Positions 1-8,509 of a stretch of 44,096 nt of DNA are shown in pieces. The notes beneath the pieces are model-generated. The model did no database searches and was not told the origin of the DNA. It saw nothing but the letters and a program-made list of their open reading frames with translations. The stretch is from JAJTHJ01 sp046316025 (lineage in GTDB: Bacteria; Pseudomonadota; Gammaproteobacteria; Burkholderiales; Burkholderiaceae_F). The stretch spans positions 1 to 44,096 of the forward strand of contig JBKCXU010000095.1 in assembly GCA_046316025.1 (NCBI GenBank), read 5' to 3'. Numbering within the stretch: position 1 is the first letter of the stretch; each line of letters begins with the position of its first letter. Position numbers and translations under genes: made by a program.

Positions 1-139
1 TCACGCCCGTCACCGTCAGGCCGCCCGTGCCGTCGGCAACACTGATCGCGCCACCCGTCAGCCCAATGCTGCCGAAATTGTTGCCCGCCTGCGCCAGCGT
101 GATGTCGCCCGTGCCCGCGTTGACCGTACTCGTGCCCGT
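1..139. repeat. Direct repeat copy A inside tpsA
   Basis: These 139 bp are identical to 904-1042. The offset is 903 bp (301 codons), so the copies are in frame. Copy A may extend left of the window. A shorter related block lies around 570-645. Each encodes a stretch with the core TSTVNAGTG then ITLAQAGN. Confidence 0.9.
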
Positions 140-2908
140 CACCGTCAGCGTGTCGCCCACAGCAGCCGTGCTCTGCTTGATCGCCCCGCCGTTGCTCTTC
201 GCATCCAGCGACGCCACCGTGCCCTTGCCCAGGTTCAGATCGGCCGTGCCGCCGCCCGCATTCGCCTCCACCGTCAGCGCCCCGGTACTCAACGTCCCCA
301 GCGTCAGCGCGTTGCCGTCCTTGATCTGCGTCGCCCCACCGGTCAGCGTCACCGCCCCACTGAAGTCGTTGCCCGCGTTACCCAGCGTGATGGAGTTCGC
401 CCCGGCGTTGAAGCTCGAGGCACCCCCTACCGTCAGCGCCCCGTTTTGCGTGATGTTGCCGCCCGCCGTCACCGTCAAATTGCCGCCCACGCCGGATGCC
501 GCCAAAGCCAGCGTGTTCGTGTCGCTCACCGTGGCGTTGCCTGCTCCCGCCGTGGTCAGCGTCACCGCCCCACCGAAGTCGTTGCCCGCCTGCGCCAGCG
601 TGATGCCGCCCGTGCCCGCGTTGACCGTACTCGTGCCCGTGGCCGCAACCGCTCCACCCGTCTGATTAATGGCGTTGTTCGTGCTCGTCAAACCCAGCGT
701 CCCGCTCGCCGTCACGTTGTGACCCAGCGTGATGCCGCCCGTGCCCGTCAGCGATACGTTCGCCCCGCTCAACGCCGCCGCCGTGGCCAGCGTGCCCGCG
801 CTTTGCAACGTCAGATTCGCCGTACCCGTGTTGATCGCCGTGCCCGGCAACGTCAGCGTCCCACCGGTCGATACCAGCGATACCGCTTTGTTCGCTCCGC
901 TGCTCACGCCCGTCACCGTCAGGCCGCCCGTGCCGTCGGCAACACTGATCGCGCCACCCGTCAGCCCAATGCTGCCGAAATTGTTGCCCGCCTGCGCCAG
1001 CGTGATGTCGCCCGTGCCCGCGTTGACCGTACTCGTGCCCGTGACATCAAGCACTCCGGTTTGCGTGACCGCGCCGTTATTGCTCTTTACCTGAAGCCCG
1101 CCAGCCACGATCCCGCCAAGTTGCACATTGCCTTTGCTTTCCGCGGTGACCACACCCGTGCCGGCTTCGACCTTTGAGCTGGCGTTCATGGTGATGGTGC
1201 TGGGGTTGGTGCCCGGCGCGACACCCGTGCTGGTGGTGCCTGCGTGGAGGTTGACGTTCAAGGCGTTGCCACTGCCTTTGGAGATCGTCGCATTCGCGTC
1301 GAAGACGATACTCCCCTGCGCAGCGAGCGTGAGCGTTGCGCTTTGACCCACTGCCAGCGCAGCCGTGGTAGTGTTTTGAACGGTAATGGTCCCACTCTGC
1401 GCGTTGGTACCGCCGCTGCTAGTGAGCACGATGACGTTAGCGCCACCCGTCAGGGCGGCCCCCAAAACGCCCGTGTCGAGAACGGCGGCATCGTTGGTTG
1501 TCGCGAAGCTGCCGGAGACGTTGGTGTTGACGCCGCCATTGTTCTTGATCGTCAAGTCGTTCGGGTCAAGCAGCCAAGTACCAGCTTCGCCCGCTTTGGC
1601 ACCGACGTCGACCGAGCCCGTCGTGACACTTAACTTGACCTTGCCGGACGTCTCAACCTGACCGCCGTCACCGCCCATGTCGCCGCCGCGGGCGCTGATG
1701 GTGCCGTTGAAGCGCGTGGCGTCGTCGGCCCAGACGACCACGGTACCGCCGTTGCCGGCGACCGTTGCGTCCGCCACGATGCTTGCGCCAGCATCGACGA
1801 TGGTGGTCTGCGCGCGCGGCGCGCCGCCGCCGCCCTGGTAGTCGCCGCCCACCAGTACGGTGCCGCCACCGGCCGCACCGCGTGCGTCGATGGCGGCTTG
1901 GCTAAAGAGGCCGACGCGGTCGCCAAAGACTTCGACCCGACCACCCGTTTGACCGGCCGCCAGGCCGGTGGCCTCGATCCGGCCGGTGACGACGGTGTCG
2001 CCACCGCTGGCCTTGAGGGTAATGACGCCGTTGGACTCCGAAATGCTGTTCGCGCGCAGAAGGCCCGTCTGGTTCACGGCGGTGGTCATCGCGCCGTCCA
2101 GGGCGCTGGCTTGCAGCAGGATGCGTCCGCCGTCGGCGACCACGGCACCGCTGTTGTCGACGGTCGCTCGCACGGCGCCACCATCGACCGAGAACGTCAC
2201 CGCGTTGTCGCCGCCGATGTCGATGGCCACGCGCGATCCGGCGAGCAGCGCCACGCTGCCGTTGGGTGCAGTGATGGTGCCCTGGTTGTCGATCTTGGCG
2301 CCGGCCAGCACGGCGTAGCCGCCGGGGCCGATGCGGATGTCGCCCTGGTTGACGACTGCGGCGGAACTGGAGCCGGACAGGACGTAGCGACCCGCGGAGA
2401 AGTCGGCATCGCTCATGGCCAGCGTGGAGGCGAGCAGGGCGCCGGTGTTGACGCTGGCACCGGGAGCGAAGTACACGCCGGCGGGGTTGAGCAGGAAGAC
2501 GGCGCCGTTGGAGGTGAGGGAGCCGAAGATCTTGGACGGGTCGCTGCCGACCACGCGGTTCAACGCGACCGATCTGGAATTGGGCTGGATGAACTGGACC
2601 TTCTCACCGCGCCAAATATTGAAGCTTTGCCAATTGATGGCGGCGCGCTGGCTGTCTTGCCGCACCACGGTGGTGGTGGAGTTCTGCTGCTCGATGGTCG
2701 CTTCGCCGGACACAACGTTGCCGCCACTGGGCAGCGCGACCGCACTCGAGGTAAAAAGGCCAGTGAGCAACGCCGCCATCGCGTGCGACAACCAACGGCG
2801 CGCTCGCACCCGGTACGTGGCCCACAGGCGGCGCGAGATACGAACCCGTACATAGCCGTAAATGCGGTTGCGGGGGGCGGCGATCTGGACGAGGTTCTTG
2901 CGATTCAT
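1..2908 (-). CDS. Filamentous haemagglutinin-like exoprotein (TpsA), 5' part, runs off the left edge
   Basis: This is the secreted partner of a two-partner secretion system: it crosses the outer membrane through the TpsB pore encoded just upstream and normally forms a long beta-helical surface or released fibre. The frame is open for about 969 codons from the ATG at 2906-2908 to the window edge, so the C-terminus is not visible. Residues 1-42 are unusually basic, 43-56 hydrophobic, with a likely cleavage after AVA (residue 58), which resembles the extended signal peptides of this family. The TPS domain follows, with NWQSFNI (about 92-98), VALNRVVGSDPS (114-125) and NPAG (141-144, a variant of the NPNG motif). 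Further on come VETSG and GTWLLDP (about 418-450), typical of such adhesins, and then Gly/Thr/Asn-rich repeats. GGAG lies 5 nt before the ATG. The gene starts 57 bp after tpsB ends. The family is clear; adhesion, toxin delivery or contact inhibition cannot be told apart without the C-terminus. Confidence 0.9.
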   Translation of the reverse strand, partial: MNRKNLVQIAAPRNRIYGYVRVRISRRLWATYRVRARRWLSHAMAALLTGLFTSSAVALPSGGNVVSGEATIEQQNSTTTVVRQDSQRAAINWQSFNIWRGEKVQFIQPNSRSVALNRVVGSDPSKIFGSLTSNGAVFLLNPAGVYFAPGASVNTGALLASTLAMSDADFSAGRYVLSGSSSAAVVNQGDIRIGPGGYAVLAGAKIDNQGTITAPNGSVALLAGSRVAIDIGGDNAVTFSVDGGAVRATVDNSGAVVADGGRILLQASALDGAMTTAVNQTGLLRANSISESNGVITLKASGGDTVVTGRIEATGLAAGQTGGRVEVFGDRVGLFSQAAIDARGAAGGGTVLVGGDYQGGGGAPRAQTTIVDAGASIVADATVAGNGGTVVVWADDATRFNGTISARGGDMGGDGGQVETSGKVKLSVTTGSVDVGAKAGEAGTWLLDPNDLTIKNNGGVNTNVSGSFATTNDAAVLDTGVLGAALTGGANVIVLTSSGGTNAQSGTITVQNTTTAALAVGQSATLTLAAQGSIVFDANATISKGSGNALNVNLHAGTTSTGVAPGTNPSTITMNASSKVEAGTGVVTAESKGNVQLGGIVAGGLQVKSNNGAVTQTGVLDVTGTSTVNAGTGDITLAQAGNNFGSIGLTGGAISVADGTGGLTVTGVSSGANKAVSLVSTGGTLTLPGTAINTGTANLTLQSAGTLATAAALSGANVSLTGTGGITLGHNVTASGTLGLTSTNNAINQTGGAVAATGTSTVNAGTGGITLAQAGNDFGGAVTLTTAGAGNATVSDTNTLALAASGVGGNLTVTAGGNITQNGALTVGGASSFNAGANSITLGNAGNDFSGAVTLTGGATQIKDGNALTLGTLSTGALTVEANAGGGTADLNLGKGTVASLDAKSNGGAIKQSTAAVGDTLTVTGTSTVNAGTGDITLAQAGNNFGSIGLTGGAISVADGTGGLTVTGV
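904..1042. repeat. Direct repeat copy B inside tpsA
   Basis: This is the second copy of the 139 bp sequence at 1-139, with no mismatch. Identity ends abruptly at 1042 (the base after it is g here and c at 140). It is an internal duplication in the exoprotein's repeat region. Confidence 0.9.
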
Positions 2909-2965
2909 GACGGCTCCGTGAGCGCGAATAGCGACGGCGTAACGTTGGCGGGTGCTGCACCTGGA

Positions 2966-4702
2966 CTAGAACCAGTACTGGGCGTTGAACCAGAACTGAA
3001 CCGACGAGTTGGAACTGCTCTGCACCACGCTGGAGTCCCCCAGTTTGGTGGCTACCCACAACGACAAGAGGTACTTGCCATCGGTGCCGGCAGCAGCGCC
3101 GACACCGATCGAGTCGATGGAAATCGTGTTGGACTGGCCCTGCGACAAACTGTTGGTGGTGGCGTTGACCACTTTGTTGATCTGGCCCCAACCGTAGTCG
3201 TAGAAAAGGGAGACGTTCAGCGGAATCTCGAACGGCTTGTAGTCCGGACGGTACCGCAGGGCCAGCGTGGCCACGAGGCCTTGGTCGACCACCGCGGTAG
3301 AGTCGACGGTGTAGCCGCGCACGGCTTGTGGGCCGGTCAGCAGAAGCTTCTCCGCGGCGGTGAGGTTCTTGGACGCCCACTGGCCGTAGAAATTGAACCC
3401 GAGGTTCCAGTTGGCGTCGAAAAACTGCACGCGACCGAACTCGATGTTGAGCTTGCCAAAGCTTCCGTTCGTCTGCGGGCCGAATTCGGACTGATCGACC
3501 TCCAGCGCACTCGCGGTATCGATCGAGAGATCGCCAGCGGTGTAGGTCAGACCGTAGCTGGTGGACGCGCCGCCAAACAGGTTATCGGCAAAGTTGCCCA
3601 GGATGCCGAGCCGGAAATCGTTGATCTTGCGGTCGGTGTCTTGGCCGGCGGCACTGTCGACGAGATTTTGACCGTCCCAGGCCGCTTGCACAAACAGGTT
3701 GTTCAAGCGCGACCGAATGATCGGCTGAATCAGGGACACGGAACCGATGGTGGCCGTACCGGAGGCATCCAAGCCTTCAAACTGCCGGCCGAGGACGTAT
3801 GAACTGCGGCTGGCGCCGATGTTGAACTTGGTGCCCCACGGCCCGATCGGCGCGCGGTAGCCGATGCGGTAAAAAATGGTGTCGGTTCCACTGCTGGTGG
3901 GCTGAACCATCGCACTCAGCAAATCGCCAGACAGCAGCAGCCGGCTTGCCGTCCCGGCCAACGTAAAGCGGTACAGCCCCGACGGTTCCGAACCGAAGTT
4001 ATCTGCGCCGACCCACGCCTCCCAACTGCGGCCCTCCGGCGCAACAGTCACGGCAATGTCGGCTTCGCCAACCGATGCCCCCGGCGTGACCGAGGCGGAA
4101 GCACTTACGCCGGGAAGGTCGCGCAAGAGAAGGATCGGACGATCAAGCCGGGTTTGCCGGATCAGACTGCCCGCGGGCAAGCTGGCATCGACAAGCGACT
4201 GCGCAAAAGACTCCGAGACGCCGGAGTTGGGGTCGACCTTGACCGTCACCTTGCCAACACGCGCTTCGACGACCGCGAGGTCGATCGTGCCACCACTCGC
4301 AGGGAACGACTGTTGCGGAACATACACGTCGGTCAGGATGTACCCCGCAGCGGCATAAAAGCGCCGCAGCTTGGCGGCGGCATCAGCGAGGCCGCCGAGA
4401 TCCAGTTCCCGGCCATTGAACTCCGCTATCTGCGCGAGCAGCTCGGACTCAGGGAAGATCGTGTTGCCGACAATGCGGAAGGCCGCCGGCCGCACCCTCA
4501 CGTCGCCGGCGACGTGTGCGGGGCGTGGTTGCACCACCTTGACATCCGGCGCGCCGGGGGCAGGCAGTTCGCTGCCGGCGCGTTGCGGGTTCTGAGTCGG
4601 ATCGGGCGCCGGCCTGACCTGCGAAAGTGAAGGCGGGGCCAAGACAAGCAAAACCGCCAAAAAGGCTGCGCCCCGTAAGGCGCGGCAACTGATGGACTTC
4701 AC
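2966..4702 (-). CDS. Two-partner secretion outer-membrane transporter (TpsB, ShlB/FhaC family)
   Basis: This Omp85-superfamily outer-membrane pore recognises the TPS domain of its partner in the periplasm and exports it. In order it shows an N-terminal signal peptide (ARG followed by a Leu/Ala/Val core, ending near SLSQ), a Pro-rich linker, a POTRA domain (from FRIVGNTIF, including GYILTDVYVPQQ), and a long beta-barrel that contains the VRGY signature of the L6 loop (GPQAVRGYTVD) and ends in a C-terminal Phe, as outer-membrane barrels do. I chose the GTG at 4700-4702 as start: GGAG lies 6 nt upstream and the signal peptide begins there, giving 578 residues. The longest frame begins at 4822 but adds 40 residues that bury the signal peptide. 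It is the first gene of an operon with tpsA, the usual fhaC-fhaB order. The family is certain; the specific substrate is inferred from adjacency. Confidence 0.93.
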   Translation of the reverse strand: MKSISCRALRGAAFLAVLLVLAPPSLSQVRPAPDPTQNPQRAGSELPAPGAPDVKVVQPRPAHVAGDVRVRPAAFRIVGNTIFPESELLAQIAEFNGRELDLGGLADAAAKLRRFYAAAGYILTDVYVPQQSFPASGGTIDLAVVEARVGKVTVKVDPNSGVSESFAQSLVDASLPAGSLIRQTRLDRPILLLRDLPGVSASASVTPGASVGEADIAVTVAPEGRSWEAWVGADNFGSEPSGLYRFTLAGTASRLLLSGDLLSAMVQPTSSGTDTIFYRIGYRAPIGPWGTKFNIGASRSSYVLGRQFEGLDASGTATIGSVSLIQPIIRSRLNNLFVQAAWDGQNLVDSAAGQDTDRKINDFRLGILGNFADNLFGGASTSYGLTYTAGDLSIDTASALEVDQSEFGPQTNGSFGKLNIEFGRVQFFDANWNLGFNFYGQWASKNLTAAEKLLLTGPQAVRGYTVDSTAVVDQGLVATLALRYRPDYKPFEIPLNVSLFYDYGWGQINKVVNATTNSLSQGQSNTISIDSIGVGAAAGTDGKYLLSLWVATKLGDSSVVQSSSNSSVQFWFNAQYWF

Positions 4703-5371
4703 TGTGTTCTCCAATGCTCTAGGGCGTCGATTACCAAGCTTGACGAACGCGAACGCCGCCTGCGCGGCCAAGGCGAACGATCGATTGGGAACGATCGGAA
4801 AGGGATGCGACGCCACTGACATCGCCGAGCGTGCATCCGACTTCCATTTGTATCCCCCTCAAAACAGCGCAAAAGTCGATCATTGGCCTTCTTTCTTATG
4901 AGCTGGTCTGCGCGCACCGTCCTAAGAGATGCTGCCGGTACCGCGCTGCTGAAGGCACTTTAGGTCTTTGTTGTGTTTATCACGCGAAATGGTGACCGCG
5001 TCAAGGTTGACTTCTGTCGAATATTCACGTCGCGCGGATCGCGTTGGTTGACAACAACGGCCTTGTCATGTAAGCGACCGAGAGCGCGTTGCAGAAAGTC
5101 TCTAGCTAATCCCCCTTAGTGATCCAAGCCCTTCACTGTGCGGCAAGGCGCGCAGTGCATAGACCGAAGCGGCTTACCGCTCCGCGGCAGCCGGCCGCGG
5201 ACAGGGTGACCATCGTGATCGAGGGCAAGGCCTGGGAGCGACCCATCCGCCTCGACCGAAAAGAACTACGATGACCTCTGCTACTATGGCACGGTGCGAG
5301 ATCGCTGATTTATCTTCCCCGTCAGATTTACTAGGGCAAAGGAGAGAGGGTCGGCCAGTTAATGGTTCGGC
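4703..5371. other. Intergenic region upstream of the tps operon
   Basis: No gene could be supported here. The short frames have no recognisable motif, and those overlapping 4703-4822 are extensions of the tpsB frame. The stretch from about 4960 to 5110 is less GC-rich than its surroundings and should hold the tpsBA promoter, but I could not choose a convincing -35/-10 pair on the minus strand. Confidence 0.6.
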
Positions 5372-5690
5372 TTGTGGGGGCCGATCCGCGTGCTCATTCG
5401 TGCCGTCTTCGTACAGGACTCGGTCGAGGTGGCGCACGCCGACTGGGGCACGGCGGCCGACCAGTTGCGGGGCCGCTTCCCAAAGCTGACGGAGTTAATC
5501 GACGAGGCCGGGGCCGGCGTGTTGGCCTTCCCGGGCTTGCCACTGACACACTGGACGCAGACCTACCGCTTCAATCCGCTGGAGCGATTGAACGTGGAGA
5601 TCAAGCGGCGCGCGATGTGGCGGGTGCTTTCGCCAACGATGCGGCCATCGAACGCTTGGTAGGTGCGATGACGATGACGCAAAACGTCGA
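5372..5690 (+). pseudogene. IS256-family transposase remnant, frameshifted
   Basis: Only the C-terminal part of a mutator-type (IS256 family) DDE transposase remains. One frame reads RAVFVQDS, then RGRFPKLTELIDEAG, GVLAFPGLPLTHW and FNPLERLNVEIKRR, the conserved region with the catalytic-domain tail (compare the family's 'W...NNPLERLNREIRRR'). Directly after KRR the homologous sequence continues in the next frame as DVAGAFANDAAIERLVGAM, where the family has 'DVVGIFPNRAAIIRLVGAV'. The simplest reading is a 1-nt deletion near 5607-5612. The N-terminal two thirds, including the first catalytic Asp residues, are absent, so it cannot be active. Terminal inverted repeats were not found. It marks an old insertion next to the tps operon. 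Confidence 0.75.
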
Positions 5691-5987
5691 TCGGAGTCCG
5701 ACCCCTATGCGGCTTGGAGGCCTGCGGACCTTCAGCAACACCGCACCCACTCGGCTGCTGGCCGTGGACCGCCGAGTACCACGCGCCTTAACTCCGCCGG
5801 GCTATGGACTTACACCACGCTCGCGGACACCATAGGAGCATGTTATGCGCCAACCGTGGGCGGCGCCGAAAGACCCGTAGCCGGCACCCAACGAGGAAGC
5901 CGGCTGGAAGCAGATTCGGACTCGGTTGGGTGCGGCTACTCATCTGCGGCTGGGTAACGCCGCGTCGGGTAGTCCTGTGTTCGTGTC
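5691..5987. other. Gene-poor stretch beyond the transposase remnant
   Basis: No supported gene. The first ~150 bp may be decayed sequence belonging to the same insertion element. The short frames in both directions have no family resemblance. Confidence 0.5.
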
Positions 5988-6779
5988 TCACGGGCCAAAC
6001 CTCAGTCTGGCGGTCACCGGTTGATACACGACGGTCGTGCCGGGGTCGAGGGTTGGGAGGGGAGGAGGTGCTTCGCCGGGACCGACCGCCCCCCTGCGAA
6101 GCGCAATGGGCGACGATCGGCCACTCGGATCGGAACCGAAGCTCAGATCCTCCAACCTCAGCCTCTCGGGCGAGATCTTGAACGCTTGCGCGATAGTGGC
6201 TGCCCGCCCGTAGAGATCGTCCATCGCGCGTCGTATCAATTCGGGCTGGACAGCTTGTCGCGACTTCTGCGAAAGGCGAAAGTCGACCGCCGAAAGCGTC
6301 ATCGTTTCCTGCCCCTGCGCAACGGTGCGCGCCAGGGCATCGAAATTGGACGTGCGCAACCGAACAGCCTGGCGCACCCGCCAAGCAATCACGCGACCAC
6401 CGGTGTCGAAAATCGGATCCGTAACGAGCCCCGTCGATTCGACCTGTGCCGTCTGATCGACACCCTTCAACGCGGCGACGCCGGCCGAGGAACGCTGGCC
6501 GACTTGCGTCTGCGCGCGCCGAGCATCGGCATCCTGGACTTCGACCATAAAGGTCACCCACGCCTCATCGTTTGGCACCTCGATCTCGGCGCTGCCAGCC
6601 ACCTGCATCGCCAAGTTCTCGGGTCGGAAGAGCCTCATCAGGGCCGCGCTCCAACCTTCAGACGGCAGTGCCTGTTGGAGCAACGGATTGTCGAGATTGA
6701 GCGCCGGTTGCGCGCTCACCGAAGTAATCGAGAGCGTTAGACACAAGAGGGCGCACAACTTCGCACAGAGAGGATTCAT
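5988..6779 (-). CDS. SIMPL-domain (DUF541) periplasmic protein
   Basis: This is a predicted exported protein of the SIMPL/DUF541 family (relatives include E. coli YggE, linked to oxidative stress; the biochemical role is unclear). The sequence has a signal peptide with a Cys/Leu-rich core ending near SVSA, followed by a SIMPL domain that opens with VAGSAEIEVPNDEAWVTF, where family members have 'V.G.G.v...PD.a.v...'. It includes VESTGLVTDPIFD and IAWRVRQAVRLRT. I chose the ATG at 6777-6779 because GGAGG sits 4 nt upstream; the longer frame starts at a TTG at 6801-6803 with no such support. The product is 263 residues. It lies 139 bp from the ilvC stop on the same strand and appears independent. 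Family assignment is fairly sure; function is not. Confidence 0.8.
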   Translation of the reverse strand: MNPLCAKLCALLCLTLSITSVSAQPALNLDNPLLQQALPSEGWSAALMRLFRPENLAMQVAGSAEIEVPNDEAWVTFMVEVQDADARRAQTQVGQRSSAGVAALKGVDQTAQVESTGLVTDPIFDTGGRVIAWRVRQAVRLRTSNFDALARTVAQGQETMTLSAVDFRLSQKSRQAVQPELIRRAMDDLYGRAATIAQAFKISPERLRLEDLSFGSDPSGRSSPIALRRGAVGPGEAPPPLPTLDPGTTVVYQPVTARLRFGP

Positions 6780-6918
6780 ATCGCCTCCAATTAAAATGGA
6801 CAAGCCAGTCAGTGTCGCAGCGGCTTGACCGGAACTCGCATCTCGGCTAACGAAAGAAGAGCGCCGGGTTCGCGCGGCGAGGAGCAGATGAAAACTGGCG
6901 ATCTGGCCGAGTACGAAT

Positions 6919-7935
6919 CTAGTTCTTCGACCGATCCACCAGCCGGTTCGCCTTGATCCACGGCATCATCGCGCGCAGCTTCTCGCCGACCTGCTCGATC
7001 GGGTGCTCGGCCATCAGGCGGCGACGGGCCAGCAGCGTCGGCGCGCCGGCGCGGTTTTCGAGGATGAAGCTCTTGGCGTACTCGCCGGTCTGGATGCGCG
7101 CCAGCGCGCGCTTCATCGCGGCCTTGCTCTCGGCGTTGACGACCTCGGGGCCGGTCACGTACTCGCCGTACTCGGCGTTGTTGGAGATCGAGTAGTTCAT
7201 GTTGGCGATGCCGCCCTCGTACATCAGGTCGACGATCAGCTTCAGCTCGTGCAGACACTCGAAGTAGGCCATCTCGGGCGCGTAGCCGGCCTCGACCAGC
7301 GTCTCGAAGCCGGCCTTCACCAGCTCGACACAGCCGCCGCACAGCACGGCCTGCTCGCCAAAGAGATCGGTCTCGGTTTCTTCGCGGAAGTTGGTTTCGA
7401 TCACACCGGCCTTGCCACCGCCGATGGCCGCGGCGTACGACAGCGCGATGTCGCGCGCCGCGCCGGAGACGTCGCGGTGCACGGCGATCAGGCAGGGCAC
7501 GCCGCCGCCTTGCGTGTAGGTCGAGCGCACCGTGTGGCCGGGCGCCTTGGGTGCGACCATGATCACGTCCAGATCGGCCCGCGGCTGCACCTGGCCGTAG
7601 TGGATGTTGAAGCCGTGCGCAAAGGCCAGGGCCGCGCCCTGCTTGATGTTGGCGTGGATCGACTGGTTGTAGACCTCGGCGTGGTTCTCGTCGGGCAGCA
7701 GGATCATCACGATGTCGGCGGTCTTGACCGCCTCGGCGACTTCGGCCACCGCCAGCCCGGCATTGACCGCCTTGTTCCACGACGCCCCGCCCTTGCGCAA
7801 GGCGACCGTGACCTTGACGCCGGACTCCTTGAGGTTCAGCGCGTGCGCGTGCCCCTGCGAGCCGTAGCCGACGATGGCCACGTGCTTGCCTTTAACCAGC
7901 GACAGGTCGGCGTCTTTGTCGTAGTAGACCTTCAT
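6919..7935 (-). CDS. ilvC: Ketol-acid reductoisomerase, class I (NADP+)
   Basis: This enzyme converts 2-acetolactate (or 2-aceto-2-hydroxybutyrate) into the dihydroxy acid by Mg-dependent alkyl migration and NADPH reduction, the second step of valine, leucine and isoleucine synthesis. The 338-residue product has the usual class I (short form) length. The Rossmann loop is GYGSQGHAHALNL (about 23-35). His107, Asp190 and Glu194 (in ETDLFGEQ), and Glu226 and Glu230 (CLHELK) match the catalytic and metal-binding residues of the family. The start is the ATG at 7933-7935, which begins MKVYYDKDADL as in homologues; the frame extends upstream to 8055 but that part is non-homologous. It is third in the ilvB-ilvH-ilvC order, 80 bp after ilvH, and probably co-transcribed. 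Confidence 0.98.
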   Translation of the reverse strand: MKVYYDKDADLSLVKGKHVAIVGYGSQGHAHALNLKESGVKVTVALRKGGASWNKAVNAGLAVAEVAEAVKTADIVMILLPDENHAEVYNQSIHANIKQGAALAFAHGFNIHYGQVQPRADLDVIMVAPKAPGHTVRSTYTQGGGVPCLIAVHRDVSGAARDIALSYAAAIGGGKAGVIETNFREETETDLFGEQAVLCGGCVELVKAGFETLVEAGYAPEMAYFECLHELKLIVDLMYEGGIANMNYSISNNAEYGEYVTGPEVVNAESKAAMKRALARIQTGEYAKSFILENRAGAPTLLARRRLMAEHPIEQVGEKLRAMMPWIKANRLVDRSKN

Positions 7936-8015
7936 GGTGTGTCTCTCTTCGCCTGCGGCGAGTTCGGATGATGAATGATTGATGATGGATGATTGAGGCG
8001 GGACGGCGCCGTGCC

Positions 8016-8507
8016 TCAAACGCGCAGAATGCGTTCGCCCCGCCCGATGCCGCAACTGCCGGTGCGCACGGTCTCCAAGATCGCGGCGCGGTCGAGCGCG
8101 GCGATGAAGGCGTCGAGCTTGCGGGTGTCGCCGGTGAGTTCGATCGTGTACGTGCGCTCAGTGACGTCGATGATGCGGCCGCGGAAGATGTCCGCCATCC
8201 GCTTCATCTCGTCGCGATCCTTGCCCACCGCCCGCACCTTGACCAACATCAGCTCGCGCTCGGCGTACTCGGCCTCGGTCAGGTCGATCACCTTGACCAC
8301 CTCGATCAGGCGGTTCAAATGCTTGGTGATCTGCTCCAGGATGTCTTCGGAGCCTTGGGTGACGATGGTCATTCGCGACAGCGACGCATCCTCGGTCGGC
8401 GCCACGGTCAAGGTCTCGATGTTGTAGCCGCGCGCGGAAAACAACCCCACCACGCGCGACAGCGCGCCGGGCTCGTTTTCCAGCAGCACTGCAATGATGT
8501 GGCGCAT
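8016..8507 (-). CDS. ilvH: Acetolactate synthase small (regulatory) subunit
   Basis: This is the regulatory subunit of acetohydroxyacid synthase; it activates the large subunit and confers valine feedback inhibition. The 163-residue product starts MRHIIAVLLENEPGALSRV, an N-terminal ACT domain with the ligand-binding turn and GYNIETLTVAPTED, followed by the C-terminal domain (RELMLVKVRA, then DVTERTYTIELTG). The start is the ATG at 8505-8507, only 2 bp after the ilvB stop, so the two subunits are probably translationally coupled. The frame continues upstream only as out-of-frame ilvB sequence. Confidence 0.97.
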   Translation of the reverse strand: MRHIIAVLLENEPGALSRVVGLFSARGYNIETLTVAPTEDASLSRMTIVTQGSEDILEQITKHLNRLIEVVKVIDLTEAEYAERELMLVKVRAVGKDRDEMKRMADIFRGRIIDVTERTYTIELTGDTRKLDAFIAALDRAAILETVRTGSCGIGRGERILRV

Positions 8508-8509
8508 GG

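Noticed and set aside
27..1177. Plus-strand frames in the exoprotein region, and the idea of a CRISPR array there
   Set aside because: The repetitive look comes from the exoprotein repeats on the minus strand. Repeat spacing is long and irregular, and the intervals are coding.
1898..3802. 634-residue plus-strand frame across tpsA and tpsB
   Set aside because: It spans the junction of two genes with strong motifs on the other strand and has no domain of its own.
5040..5080. TTGACA-like -35 box at 5048 on the plus strand
   Set aside because: No good -10 at the right distance and no gene directly downstream on that strand.
5174..5489. Short frames on both strands ahead of the transposase remnant
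   Set aside because: No resemblance to the missing N-terminal part of an IS256 transposase or to anything else.
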